In this document: positions 32,609 to 41,291 of the stretch, one piece after another
How positions within the stretch are numbered: the first letter of the stretch is position 1
How the letters are laid out: each line of letters begins with the position of its first letter
Source: Kutzneria sp044547355
Lineage (GTDB): Bacteria > Actinomycetota > Actinomycetes > Mycobacteriales > Pseudonocardiaceae
Reading direction: 5' to 3'
NCBI RefSeq assembly: GCF_044547355.1
Contig: NZ_JBIUAG010000007.1
Location: 1-64,000 of the forward strand
DNA: 64,000 nucleotides
Position numbers and translations under genes: made by a program
The notes under the pieces: model-generated
Told to the model about the DNA's origin: nothing
Seen by the model: only the letters and a program-made list of their open reading frames with translations
Databases searched by the model: none

Positions 32609-34332
32609 CGCGCCCCCTTCCGGGCCAGGAGTTGGCTGCCGTCCTCGGTGAACACGCGCTCGTAGCGGCCGTCGGCGACCAGCTGGTCGGCCAGTCGGGA
32701 GGTCCAGCCCGGTGGCGCTCCGAAGTAGACGGCGCCGTAGGAGTCCTGGGCGTGGTTGATCACCAGGTAGTCCAGGTTGGCCTTGAGCACACAGGATTCG
32801 GTGTTCGGGAACACGGCGCAACTGTCCTCCGCGGACACTTGGCGCACGTCCCCGACCCGTTGCCATTCCAGCGGGGCGTAGGACACGACGGTGCCGATGC
32901 TCTGGCCGTCCTTGGCGAGATCGTAGGCCTTCTGCACGACAGTGATGTCGGCCTTGGTGAACGCCACGTAGGCGTCGTTGCCGCCGCGGACCGTGACGGT
33001 CGCCAGTATGGCCAGCCCCAGCACGAATCCCGTGAGGTAGAAGCGTTTCGTGAGCGCGTTCAGGGCGATGCCGCCGAGCACCGCGAAGAACGGCAGCGCG
33101 AACAGGTAGCAGCGGATGAAGATCTCCCCGCCGTACGGCTGCAACACCGCCAGCCCGAACGAGGCCGCCGCCAGCGCCACCAGCACCAAGGACTTGCTGC
33201 CGCGCCGACGCAGCACGAGCACCCCGCAGCCGGCCAACACCGCCACCGCGCCGGTGATGCCCATACGGGCCAACAGAATCGCCTGTCGGCCGGTGTTGCC
33301 GACGAAGCGCTGCCCGATGCCCTGGTCCACCGAGGAGCTGAGGTCCCCCAGCGACCCGGTGATCACGCTCAGCTGCCCGATCCAGAACTCCCGCGCTGCC
33401 AACACGAACCAGCCGACGGCCAGGGCCAGCACCACGACCGGCAGCCACCGCGCCCACAGCCGGCCCCACAGCACCAGCACGATCAGCAGGCCGCCCAACA
33501 GGTACGGGGTCAGCTGGTGGGTCGGCGCGAGTGCCATCGCCAACAGGACGACAAGTCCCTCGGCCCGCAGCCGGTCGCCGGCCGAGTTGTTCGGGGCCGG
33601 CGGTCGCCGGACGTCGGCCCGGCGGGCCGCCAACGGGCTCGGGGCGACCAGATGCTGGAACGTGATCGCCAGCGCGGCCAACAGCAGCACGAACGTCGTT
33701 CCCTGCGGCGACGCGTAGTCCTGCTCGGTCCAGTTGGCCACCAGGAAGATCCACGCCGCGAGCCAGGACGCCCGGCCCGGGCCCACGATGGCCACCGCGA
33801 TCGCGCGGACGCCGAGCACCGCCAGGCCGGAGAGCAACACCGGGGCCCAGTTCAGCAGCACCGAGGTGTCGTGCAGGCCGCTGGCCTCGGTCAGAAACGC
33901 CAGCAGGGCGAAGAAACCGGGCCAGCTGAACCTGGTGTCGAAGTCGTGCAGCACGTCGCCGTGCGCGCCGATGTAGTTGGCGAACCCGGAGTGCAGCCAC
34001 GCCACCGGCAGTCGGGCCACCGGCTCCGCCGCCGGCTGCAATCCGTACACCGCGAACACCGCGACCACGGTGATCGCCGTCAGCACCGCGGTGCGTCGGT
34101 TGCGGGACAGCTCGGTGACGAAGGCCGCCACCAGCAGCGGATAGGCCAGGAGCAGCAGCGGCGACAGCGCCGGCAGGATCCCCAGGCTGCCCAGCGTCGT
34201 CGGGTCGATCTGGCGGAAGCCGAGCAGCCAGCACAGCACCGCCGCGCCGGTCAGCGCGAGCGGCCACCAGTCCCTTGTGGACCGTTCCGCCTGGATCTCC
34301 ACCGGACGTTGTTCAAGAGTGGTTTGGGTCAC
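32605..34332 (-). CDS. Polytopic membrane protein, polymerase/GT-C-like
   Basis: About 575 residues from the GTG at 34332 (GTGA overlap with the flippase stop). Some 12-13 hydrophobic segments span residues 25-440. A large loop after the fourth (FDTRFSWPGFFALLAFLTEASGLHD) resembles the periplasmic catalytic loop of GT-C glycosyltransferases or polysaccharide polymerases. The C-terminal 120 residues are soluble (NDAYVAFTKADITVV..., LLARKGAR). No clean family match; a role as polymerase or sugar transferase in the glycan pathway is inferred from the neighbours. Confidence 0.7.
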   Translation of the reverse strand: MTQTTLEQRPVEIQAERSTRDWWPLALTGAAVLCWLLGFRQIDPTTLGSLGILPALSPLLLLAYPLLVAAFVTELSRNRRTAVLTAITVVAVFAVYGLQPAAEPVARLPVAWLHSGFANYIGAHGDVLHDFDTRFSWPGFFALLAFLTEASGLHDTSVLLNWAPVLLSGLAVLGVRAIAVAIVGPGRASWLAAWIFLVANWTEQDYASPQGTTFVLLLAALAITFQHLVAPSPLAARRADVRRPPAPNNSAGDRLRAEGLVVLLAMALAPTHQLTPYLLGGLLIVLVLWGRLWARWLPVVVLALAVGWFVLAAREFWIGQLSVITGSLGDLSSSVDQGIGQRFVGNTGRQAILLARMGITGAVAVLAGCGVLVLRRRGSKSLVLVALAAASFGLAVLQPYGGEIFIRCYLFALPFFAVLGGIALNALTKRFYLTGFVLGLAILATVTVRGGNDAYVAFTKADITVVQKAYDLAKDGQSIGTVVSYAPLEWQRVGDVRQVSAEDSCAVFPNTESCVLKANLDYLVINHAQDSYGAVYFGAPPGWTSRLADQLVADGRYERVFTEDGSQLLARKGAR

Positions 34333-35576
34333 GCAGCGCTCTCCTGACGCGCAAGTCGTTGGCGTAGCGTCACGGCGGCGACAGCGGCCACCGCCAGTTG
34401 CACAACAAGGAATCCGACGGCGATCGGCGCCAGCGAACCGGTCGGCAGCAGCGCCGCCACCGGCAGCATCACCGCCGCGCCGGCCAGCTGGAACGCCGCG
34501 ACCGGCACGCCCCGGCCGTCGGCCTGGAACACGCCCACCGCCAGCAGGATCAGCAGGCGCGGCGCGAAAGCGATGAGCACCAGCACCAACGCCGTGCTGC
34601 CCAGCTCCGCGTAGTCGCTGCCGAAGATCGTCAGCAACGGGTGCGCCAGCAGCGCGCCGACGACGATCATCGGTCCGAACAGGACGACCAGCCGGTTGCC
34701 GGCCAGCTTCGCGAGCTCCTTGGCCCGGTGCGGTTCGCCGGCGATCCGGACCACCAGCGAGTTGACGAACCCGGTGGCCGCCACGTCCACGGCGTTGACC
34801 GCCGTCCACACCACGAAGAACACGGCCCCCGGCGCCGGGCCGAACCGGGCCGTGACGATCAGCGGCACCAGGTAGTACATCAGCGACTGGCCGATCGACG
34901 CCAGATAGGTCGGGCCCAGCAGGCCCACCACCTCACGCCGATCCGGCAGCACACCGCCGGGCAGCGTCCGGTCCCGGCGGCGCGAGGCCGTCACGACCAC
35001 CACCGTCGCCCCCAGCACCGCCAAGATCGTCGGCACCGCCCACGACAGCAGAATGCCCAGCGCGCCAAGGGACGCCGCCAGCAGCAGCACCCCGATCCGG
35101 CCGATGCCGAAGCCCAGGTTCTTCACCAGCACCGCGCCGGCCCGGTCCAGGCCGGTCAGCACCGGGTCCTGGAACTGCAACACCGCCCAGGCCAGCGTCA
35201 CCACCACGAACAGCGGCGCGCCCCAGCCCGGCACCGCCGCCGCGGCCTGTCGGCCGGACGGGAAAGCCAGGAACACCAACGATCCCAGCACCGCCCCGGC
35301 CATCACCACCGCGTACGTGCGGAGCAGCAAGGCGCCGCTGCGGCCGCCCGCCCGCGGCAGCCACCGCAGCACCGCCGGGCCGAGGCTGACCTGCGTCACC
35401 CCTGACACCAGAAGGAAACCGCTCGTGAAGGCCGCGGTCAGGCCGACTTCGGCCGTCGGCACCAGGCGGGCCGAGATCACCCAGCCCAGCAGTCCAGCCA
35501 CCGACGTGAAGGCCGCCCCGGCCGACAGCGCCAGACCATCCCGCACCATGCGGTTGTCCGCCGCCACCGCCGTCAT
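34329..35576 (-). CDS. Wzx/MATE-like polysaccharide flippase
   Basis: A 415-residue integral membrane protein with about 12 helices and the repeated pattern of the polysaccharide-export superfamily: LALSAGAAFTSVAGLLGWVISARLVPTAEVG at the start, and FGSDYAELGSTALVLVLIAFAPRLL late. Such proteins move lipid-linked oligosaccharides across the membrane. The chosen ATG at 35576 overlaps the previous stop; the frame extends upstream but without hydrophobic content. Central gene of the glycan operon. Confidence 0.85.
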   Translation of the reverse strand: MTAVAADNRMVRDGLALSAGAAFTSVAGLLGWVISARLVPTAEVGLTAAFTSGFLLVSGVTQVSLGPAVLRWLPRAGGRSGALLLRTYAVVMAGAVLGSLVFLAFPSGRQAAAAVPGWGAPLFVVVTLAWAVLQFQDPVLTGLDRAGAVLVKNLGFGIGRIGVLLLAASLGALGILLSWAVPTILAVLGATVVVVTASRRRDRTLPGGVLPDRREVVGLLGPTYLASIGQSLMYYLVPLIVTARFGPAPGAVFFVVWTAVNAVDVAATGFVNSLVVRIAGEPHRAKELAKLAGNRLVVLFGPMIVVGALLAHPLLTIFGSDYAELGSTALVLVLIAFAPRLLILLAVGVFQADGRGVPVAAFQLAGAAVMLPVAALLPTGSLAPIAVGFLVVQLAVAAVAAVTLRQRLARQESAA

Positions 35577-35914
35577 CGCGCACCTCGCAGCAGGTGATGC
35601 GTCAGCGGAACCATGCTCACCAACGCGAACACCAGCAGCGCCCGCTCCGGGTGCCAGTAGCCCAGCGTCAACATCGCCTGGCTCAACAGGATCGACAACG
35701 CCAGGCTCACCGCCACGGCCACGGTCCAGACGAACGACTGCCGCCACGGGCGGACATAGGCGGCCACCGCCCATCCTGGCACCACCAAGGCGAACGCCAC
35801 CGTCAGCACCAGCCGCCAGGTCCCGCCCACGCCGACGAGCACCGACAGCGCGGTGCACGCCGCCACCACCAGCATCACCGAGGCGGTCCGCCGGCGAAGG
35901 ATGAGGTCGGTCAT
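35573..35914 (-). CDS. Small four-helix membrane protein
   Basis: A 113-residue protein with about four hydrophobic segments and a basic first 10 residues (TDLILRRRTA). Overlaps both neighbours by ATGA. Family not recognised. Its place between the tandem glycosyltransferase and the flippase suggests an accessory role at the membrane. Confidence 0.7.
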   Translation of the reverse strand: MTDLILRRRTASVMLVVAACTALSVLVGVGGTWRLVLTVAFALVVPGWAVAAYVRPWRQSFVWTVAVAVSLALSILLSQAMLTLGYWHPERALLVFALVSMVPLTHHLLRGAR

Positions 35915-38070
35915 CGCCCACCCCGCAACAACTTCAGGGGCGTCGGGGCCTTCACCTCAGCCTCGCGCACCGCCGCGGTCGCCAGCGGCTCCGGCAGACC
36001 GAGGCGACGCCGAGGCGCGGTGAACAGCCCCCGCAGCAAGGAGAACGGCCCGGACAGCACGCCCCGAAGCTCCGCCTTGGCCAGTTCCGGGGGAAAGTCG
36101 TTGGCCCGGTTGCGGTTGCGCGCCGAGTCACCGGCCAACAGGTGCCGAAGCCCGCCCCGAGCCCGCCGCGCCACGGCGAGCAGCTCCTTGGGCCGCCGCC
36201 CCACGTAGACGGCGAACAGGGGCAGCAAACCGTTGCCGTAGCCGCGCATCTGGCCGATAAGGTCGTCGAAGGAGCGTCGATGTTCGTGACGCACCACGGC
36301 ATGCGGCGTGTAGACGAGCACGCCGCCGCTGCGCACCAGCCGGATGAACAGCTCCAGGTCCTCGCCGGACTTGGTGGCGCTGCCGGCCCCCAGCAGCGGA
36401 TCGCAGCCACCGAGCTCCCGATAGGACATGGCCCGCCAGGCCATGCTGTTGCCGGAGCCGAAAAGCCCGGCGGCGAACGGATAGAGCGGCCCGGTGCGCA
36501 CATCGTCCGAACCGGACGCGCCGCGGGCGTCGAACCGCGTGCGGCGGAAGCCCTTGCCGAACCCGCCCCACTGCTCGAACCACTGCTGCGCCGGCGTCTG
36601 CAGCGCGTACGGCAGCACCAGACCGGTCACGCAGTCCACGGCCGGATCGGCGAACTCGGCGACCAGCCGGTCCAGCCACAGCCGGTCCACCACGGCGTCG
36701 TCATCGGTGAACGCGACGATCTCCCCCGAGGCCTCGGCCGCGCCCCGGTTGCGGGCGTTGCTCAGCCCCCGCACCGGTTCCGGCACATAGCGCACGCGGG
36801 CGTCCAAGGCCTCAAGTTCCCGCAGGGCCGGCGATTCCGGCCGGTTGTCCACGACGATGACCTCGAGCCGCGGATACTGCGTGGCCAGCACCGACCGCAC
36901 GCACCGAGCCACCAACTCCGGCCGCCCGGCGCTGGGCACGACCACCGTCACCGACGGCGTCAGCCGGCGTTCTTCTTCCGTGGCCGGCACATCCGCCAGC
37001 TCGTCCGGCTCCGCACCGGCGGCCACCATCACCTCGCCGATCACCGTCAGCCCGTCGCGAATCAAGACCCGTGCTGGGTAAGGGAACCGAGGAGGGTCCT
37101 CAGTGGACCGATCCCACTCCCCCACCGACACCTGCCCAAGCTCCTGGGTGGTGCGCACGAACTTCCCCCGCGCGTATCCGGCCGCCGCGAACAGCACCGA
37201 CACGACCAGCGCCGCCGCCCCGGCGACGTGCAACCGCAGCAGCTCACGGAAAAACGCCGCGGGAATGATCCGCGACGTGTAAGCCCGCTCGGTCGACAAC
37301 GCCGCCTCGGCCCCGACCAGCCGGGACACGGCGGCCTTGGAAATGCCCTCGCCCCACGACCGCCGACGCAGGTACGACCAGGTCAGCCGGTCCGAGCTGA
37401 CCCGGTGCCGCACCAAGGCCCGTGGCTCGAACACGATGCGCGCCAACGGATCGTGCCCCCGCAACCGGATGCACAGCTCGGTCTCCTCGCACCCGACCGG
37501 CACGGCGCCGACCCGGCCCATGTCCTCGGTGAAGCCGCCGACCTCGTCGAACACCTTGCGGCGGAAGGACATGTTGCAGCCCATGAGGTTGCGGACCTCG
37601 GCCAGCCGAACCGGCTGCCCGGTGTAAGTGCAGCCCACGACCCAGTCCAGCTCGCCGCGCGCCGCCTCCCCGGGCCCGACCGGCAGAGTCACCGGCCGCT
37701 CGCCCGGCCACAACGGCGTCGCCGCGCCGCCGACCGCCATGACCAGCGGATCTTCGTACGGCGCCAGCAGCGACGACAGCCAGTCGGGGCCGGCGGCCGA
37801 CGCGTCGTCGTCCAGGAACACCACGATGTCGCCGGTGGCGTGGGCCAGCGCGGTGTTGCGCGCGCCGGACAGTCCGCGCCGATTCTCGTTGGCCAGCACG
37901 GTCACGCCGGGGATCTCGGCGACGGCCCGCTCGGCCAGCGCCGGGTTGTGATCGATCACCAGCAGCAGCTGGTCGACCGGGACTGTCTGCGCGGCAACGG
38001 ATTCGACGGCCGCGACCAGGTCGGGCCAACGCCGCTCGGTGTAGGCGCAGACGACAACCGTGACCGTCAC
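35911..38070 (-). CDS. Tandem GT2 glycosyltransferase (two catalytic domains)
   Basis: A 719-residue protein. Domain 1 (residues 1-270) is a GT2 glycosyltransferase: VVVCAYTERRWPDLVAAVES, FLDDDAS as DxD, and SWGEGISKA near its end. A hydrophobic segment at about 300-320 follows (LHVAGAAALVVSVLFAAA). Domain 2 (about 395-640) is another GT2 with VVVPSAGRPELVARCVRSV and FTDDDAVV, then GSGNSMAWR. The two domains could add consecutive sugars. The GTG at 38070 overlaps the preceding GT2 gene as GTGA. A fusion of this kind is less common than two separate genes. Confidence 0.88.
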   Translation of the reverse strand: MTVTVVVCAYTERRWPDLVAAVESVAAQTVPVDQLLLVIDHNPALAERAVAEIPGVTVLANENRRGLSGARNTALAHATGDIVVFLDDDASAAGPDWLSSLLAPYEDPLVMAVGGAATPLWPGERPVTLPVGPGEAARGELDWVVGCTYTGQPVRLAEVRNLMGCNMSFRRKVFDEVGGFTEDMGRVGAVPVGCEETELCIRLRGHDPLARIVFEPRALVRHRVSSDRLTWSYLRRRSWGEGISKAAVSRLVGAEAALSTERAYTSRIIPAAFFRELLRLHVAGAAALVVSVLFAAAGYARGKFVRTTQELGQVSVGEWDRSTEDPPRFPYPARVLIRDGLTVIGEVMVAAGAEPDELADVPATEEERRLTPSVTVVVPSAGRPELVARCVRSVLATQYPRLEVIVVDNRPESPALRELEALDARVRYVPEPVRGLSNARNRGAAEASGEIVAFTDDDAVVDRLWLDRLVAEFADPAVDCVTGLVLPYALQTPAQQWFEQWGGFGKGFRRTRFDARGASGSDDVRTGPLYPFAAGLFGSGNSMAWRAMSYRELGGCDPLLGAGSATKSGEDLELFIRLVRSGGVLVYTPHAVVRHEHRRSFDDLIGQMRGYGNGLLPLFAVYVGRRPKELLAVARRARGGLRHLLAGDSARNRNRANDFPPELAKAELRGVLSGPFSLLRGLFTAPRRRLGLPEPLATAAVREAEVKAPTPLKLLRGGR

Positions 38071-38882
38071 GACGCGCGGTCTTCGGCCAGGTCGAACCGG
38101 GGCGCCGGCAGGTGCGGCCGCAGGGTGGTGATGCCCGCTCTGCGGGCCCGGCCCAGCAGCGTCGCCCGTCTCCGCTCGGCGATCAGGGTCTTGAGCACCC
38201 GGAAGCCGTCGCTGAAGGTCCGCAGGTTGCTCTCGCCGTGGATCCGCCGCCGCTCCACGCTCGGCACCTCGGTGACCCGCAGCCCGGCCGCGACGACCCG
38301 GCAGCTGATCACCGTCTCGATCTCGAAGCCGTCGCCCCACAGCAGGCCGCCGTCCGGCGCCACGCGCTCGATCGCCGGCAGGTCCAGCACCGGCACGATG
38401 TCGCGCCAGAAGGCGTTGTAGCCGTAGCACAGGTCGGAGAACCGGGTCCGGAACAGCGCGTTGGACATGCCGTTGAGGCCGGCGTTGCCGAGGTTGCGCA
38501 GCGGCGTGATGTCCTCGCTGCCGCCGGCCGCGCCGTAGCGGGTGCCCTTGGCGAAGTCCGCGCCCGCGGTCAGCGCGGCCACGAAGTCCGGTATCTCCGC
38601 CGGGTCGGCCGAGCCGTCCGCGTCGAACATGACGATCACGTCGCCGCTGGCCGCGAGGAAGCCGCAGGCCAGCGCGTTGCCCTTGCCGCGACGGGTCTGG
38701 CGCACCACGCGCACGCCCGGCAGCAGGCGACGGGCGGTGGCCACGGTGTCGTCGACGGAGTCCCCGTCGACCAGCACGACCTCGTGCACGGGTGGTAACT
38801 CGGGCAGCACCGCCTCCAGGTTGCGGGCCTCGTTGCGGGCCGGGACGACGATGCTCACGGTGGGGCGTTCGCTACGGGTCAT
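38067..38882 (-). CDS. GT2 polyprenyl-phosphate-type glycosyltransferase
   Basis: A 271-residue enzyme of the GT2/DPM1-like group: VSIVVPARNEARNLEAVL at 9-26, DGDSVDDT, RGKGNALACGFLAASGDVIVMFDADGS with the DxD. It lacks C-terminal membrane helices. It could load a sugar on a lipid carrier or extend one. First gene of the operon on the minus strand, with start at 38882 facing a divergent GT2 gene. Divergent control of both is likely. Confidence 0.87.
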   Translation of the reverse strand: MTRSERPTVSIVVPARNEARNLEAVLPELPPVHEVVLVDGDSVDDTVATARRLLPGVRVVRQTRRGKGNALACGFLAASGDVIVMFDADGSADPAEIPDFVAALTAGADFAKGTRYGAAGGSEDITPLRNLGNAGLNGMSNALFRTRFSDLCYGYNAFWRDIVPVLDLPAIERVAPDGGLLWGDGFEIETVISCRVVAAGLRVTEVPSVERRRIHGESNLRTFSDGFRVLKTLIAERRRATLLGRARRAGITTLRPHLPAPRFDLAEDRAS

Positions 38883-39130
38883 GATGTCGTAACCAACCTC
38901 GACGAAGTGGATTCGCTCGGCATGTCCCGAATAATGCTGACGAGTGAACGTGTCGTCCAGAGGTGACGTTAAGTAACACACCACCCGAACGTGTGAACGA
39001 TGAATGAACCCGCAGCTCTGCCCGGTTTTCGGGCACACTGTCAGTGGTTGTGACCCTGTTCACGCCATGGATGACATCGATCGGGGTAACGTCTGAGCCA
39101 GGAAGCCGATAGGGCGGATGTGAGGGCGCG
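38883..39130. promoter_or_regulatory. Divergent promoter region of two glycosyltransferase genes
   Basis: A 248-base gap, noticeably AT-richer than its surroundings, holding promoters for the minus-strand glycan operon and the plus-strand GT2. GCCCGGTTTTCGGGC near 39022-39036 can form a small hairpin. GAACGTGT recurs at about 38946 and 38990, possibly a repeated regulator site. Confidence 0.45.
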
Positions 39131-39958
39131 ATGAGGGCCGCGATGCCGGCGGTGTCGGTCTGCGTGCCCGCCTACCAGGCGGAACGCTTCCTGGGTAGCA
39201 CGATGCGGAGCGTGTTGGCACAGAATTTCGAGGACCTCGAGCTGATCGTTCTCGACAACGCTTCGACCGATCACACCGAACATGTCGCACGTTCTTTCGA
39301 CGATTACCGCATTCGGGTGATACGCAACTCACGGGTGCTCCCGCTCGCCGAGAACTGGAACCTGGCCGTGCATTACAGCCGGGCTCCGCTGGTGAAACTT
39401 CTGTGCGCCGACGACCTGCTGCGGCCCGATTGTTTGCGGTTGCAACATCAGGCCCTGATCGGCCGGCCCGATCTCGCACTGACCGCCAGCCGGCGTGATT
39501 TCGTCGACGACGCCGGTCGCCGGCTGGTCGCCGGCCGGGGCCTGCGCGGACTGATCGGCACGCACGATCGGACCGCCGTGGCCCGCCGGGTCGTGCGGGA
39601 CGGCGGAAATCCGGTCGGCGAGGCCGGCTCGGTGCTGTTCCGCCGGGAGCACTTCGACGCGGTCGGCGGCTTCGACCACCGCCTGCGTTTCCCGATGGAT
39701 CTGGACCTGTGGCTGCGGCTGCTCGACCACGGCGACTTCCACGGCCAACCGGAAAGCCTCGCCGCTTTCCGCATCCGCCCCGGATCCCTCTCCGGCGCCG
39801 CCGGCCGCGCCGAATATGACGAGCAGCGCTCATATACTCGGGGAATCAACGGCGTGCGCTCCGTCGACCGCGCCGTGAGCGCCGTCAACGCCCCCGTCTC
39901 CCGTTTGCGCAGGCAGGGCCTGTTCGCCCTGGCCGGCTACTACGCTCAGCAATCGTGA
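39131..39958 (+). CDS. GT2 family glycosyltransferase
   Basis: A 275-residue cytosolic enzyme. VSVCVPAYQAERFLGSTMRSV is the UDP-binding strand, VLDNASTDHTEHV follows, LLCADDLL gives the DxD-like metal site, and GSVLFRREHFDAVGGFDHRL with MDLDLWLRLL is the acceptor region. Divergent from the glycan operon, it probably adds a further sugar. An ATG at 39143 is a possible alternative start (MPAVSVCV). Confidence 0.88.
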   Translation: MRAAMPAVSVCVPAYQAERFLGSTMRSVLAQNFEDLELIVLDNASTDHTEHVARSFDDYRIRVIRNSRVLPLAENWNLAVHYSRAPLVKLLCADDLLRPDCLRLQHQALIGRPDLALTASRRDFVDDAGRRLVAGRGLRGLIGTHDRTAVARRVVRDGGNPVGEAGSVLFRREHFDAVGGFDHRLRFPMDLDLWLRLLDHGDFHGQPESLAAFRIRPGSLSGAAGRAEYDEQRSYTRGINGVRSVDRAVSAVNAPVSRLRRQGLFALAGYYAQQS

Positions 39959-40299
39959 CCCGGCCCCAGCCGATCACCGCGGTTCACCCCTGAGAGCGAA
40001 CGGGCAAGCCTCCCGGTCCGTGGACACACACCGAGACGCGCACTTCCCGATCCGACACGCGCACCGAGATGCGCACTCCCCCATCCCGTCCCCCGCGCCA
40101 ACCCCCGCATTCACCACCTCATCCCATCACCACCCCTCCGCTCCAGCCCCGCCCCTCTCGCTCACCGTCGACCTCTGAGACGACCGGTCATATCTACCGA
40201 CATGAACGACTTGGCGGCGGCGCGCCTACTCGCGCGCCGCCGACGGGAAGCCGTTGCTGGACCCGGTGATGGTGTCGATCGACATCAGCGGCGTCCGGT
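39959..40299. other. Non-coding stretch of 341 bases
   Basis: Contains an imperfect direct repeat (ACCGAGACGCGCACTTCCC and ACCGAGATGCGCACTCCCC near 40028 and 40063), then C-rich low-complexity sequence and a strong hairpin at 40216-40241. I see no credible gene. Confidence 0.5.
40216..40241. terminator. 10-bp perfect GC hairpin before the conservon GTPase stop
   Basis: GGCGGCGCGC (40216-40225) pairs perfectly with GCGCGCCGCC (40232-40241) over a 6-base loop, 59 bases beyond the stop of the minus-strand GTPase gene. Likely terminator of the conservon operon, without T-run. Confidence 0.6.
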
Positions 40300-40872
40300 T
40301 CACCTGACCGCGGCGGCGTGCTGGCGCAGGGCGTGCTCGGTCAGCTTGATCAACGTGTGCTTGGTCGACTGCCGGTTGCGGGCGTCACACGGCATGATCG
40401 GCACCGACTCGTCGATGGTCAGCGCCTCGCGCACGTCGTCGATCCGGTGGTGCAACATGCCGTCGAAGCAGTTGACCGCCACCACGTAGGGCAGCTGCCG
40501 GTCGTCGAAGAAGTCGATCGAGGCGAACGCGTCGCTCAGGCGTCTGGTGTCGACCAGCACCACCGCGCCGATCGCGCCCCGCACCAGGTCGTCCCACATG
40601 AACCAGAACCGGTGCTGGCCGGGCGTGCCGAACAGATAGAGGATCAGATCGCTGTCCAGCGACACCCGACCGAAGTCCATCGCCACCGTGGTGGTGACCT
40701 TGTTCGGCGTGGCCGACAGATCGTCCACCCCTAGGCTGGCCTCGGTCATCACCGCCTCGGTCGTCAACGGCACGATCTCGGACACCGACCCGACAAAAGT
40801 CGTCTTGCCGACCCCGAAGCCACCGGCCACCACGATCTTCGCCGAGACCTTCGACGGCCCACGGCCCGTCAA
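40300..40872 (-). CDS. Conservon GTP-binding protein (CvnD-like)
   Basis: A 190-residue small GTPase of the MglA/CvnD group. G1 is GGFGVGKT at 17-24, followed by the switch region MTEASLGVDDLS, G3-like LFGTPGQHRFWFMWDDL, LVDTRRLSDAF and VAVNCFDG as G4. In streptomycetes CvnD works with CvnA, CvnB and CvnC at the membrane to tune development and antibiotic timing. Its ATG overlaps the roadblock gene stop. The usual DUF742 (CvnC) gene is absent between them. Confidence 0.9.
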   Translation of the reverse strand: MTGRGPSKVSAKIVVAGGFGVGKTTFVGSVSEIVPLTTEAVMTEASLGVDDLSATPNKVTTTVAMDFGRVSLDSDLILYLFGTPGQHRFWFMWDDLVRGAIGAVVLVDTRRLSDAFASIDFFDDRQLPYVVAVNCFDGMLHHRIDDVREALTIDESVPIMPCDARNRQSTKHTLIKLTEHALRQHAAAVR

Positions 40873-41291
40873 CGCGAGGCCACCCGACTGTGCAGCTGCG
40901 CCCGCACCGCCGGGGTCAGCTCCTCGCCGACCCGCTCGACCAGCCTGGTCATGGCGTAGCCCACCAACCCGATCTCGCAGTACGGCGAGGTCAGCACGGT
41001 CAGGCAGGAGCCGTCCCCGATGGCCATCACGAACAGGTAGCCGCGCTCCATCTCCACGATGTTCTGCCGCACCTCACCCGCCTCGAAACAGCGGGCGGCG
41101 CCCAGCGTCAGGCTGACCAGCCCGGAGGACACGGCCGACAGCTGCTCGGCGCGATCCCTGGGCAGGCCGGCCGAACTGGCCAGCAGCAGGCCGTCGGTGG
41201 ACACCACGATCGCGTGCGCGACACCGGCGACGCGGTCGACGAAGTCGTCGAGCAGCCAACTGAAATCCTCTATCGTGGTCTCGCTGGTCAC
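40869..41291 (-). CDS. Roadblock/LC7 domain protein (CvnB-like)
   Basis: A 140-residue protein fully covered by a roadblock fold: FSWLLDDFVDRVAGVAHAIVVSTDGLLLA, then DRAEQLSAVSSGLVSL and VMAIGDGSCLTVLTSPYCEIG. In MglB-like systems such proteins act as GTPase regulators for the paired small GTPase. Coupled by four-base overlaps to the sensor kinase gene before it and the GTPase gene after it. Confidence 0.9.
   Translation of the reverse strand: MTSETTIEDFSWLLDDFVDRVAGVAHAIVVSTDGLLLASSAGLPRDRAEQLSAVSSGLVSLTLGAARCFEAGEVRQNIVEMERGYLFVMAIGDGSCLTVLTSPYCEIGLVGYAMTRLVERVGEELTPAVRAQLHSRVASR

Noticed and set aside
39990..40100. CRISPR-like repeats
   Set aside because: Only two imperfect copies of a short unit, without regular spacers or cas genes.
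40069..40269. 66-codon Pro/Ser-rich frame in the gap before the conservon
   Set aside because: Low-complexity sequence without ribosome-binding site or homology; better read as non-coding.
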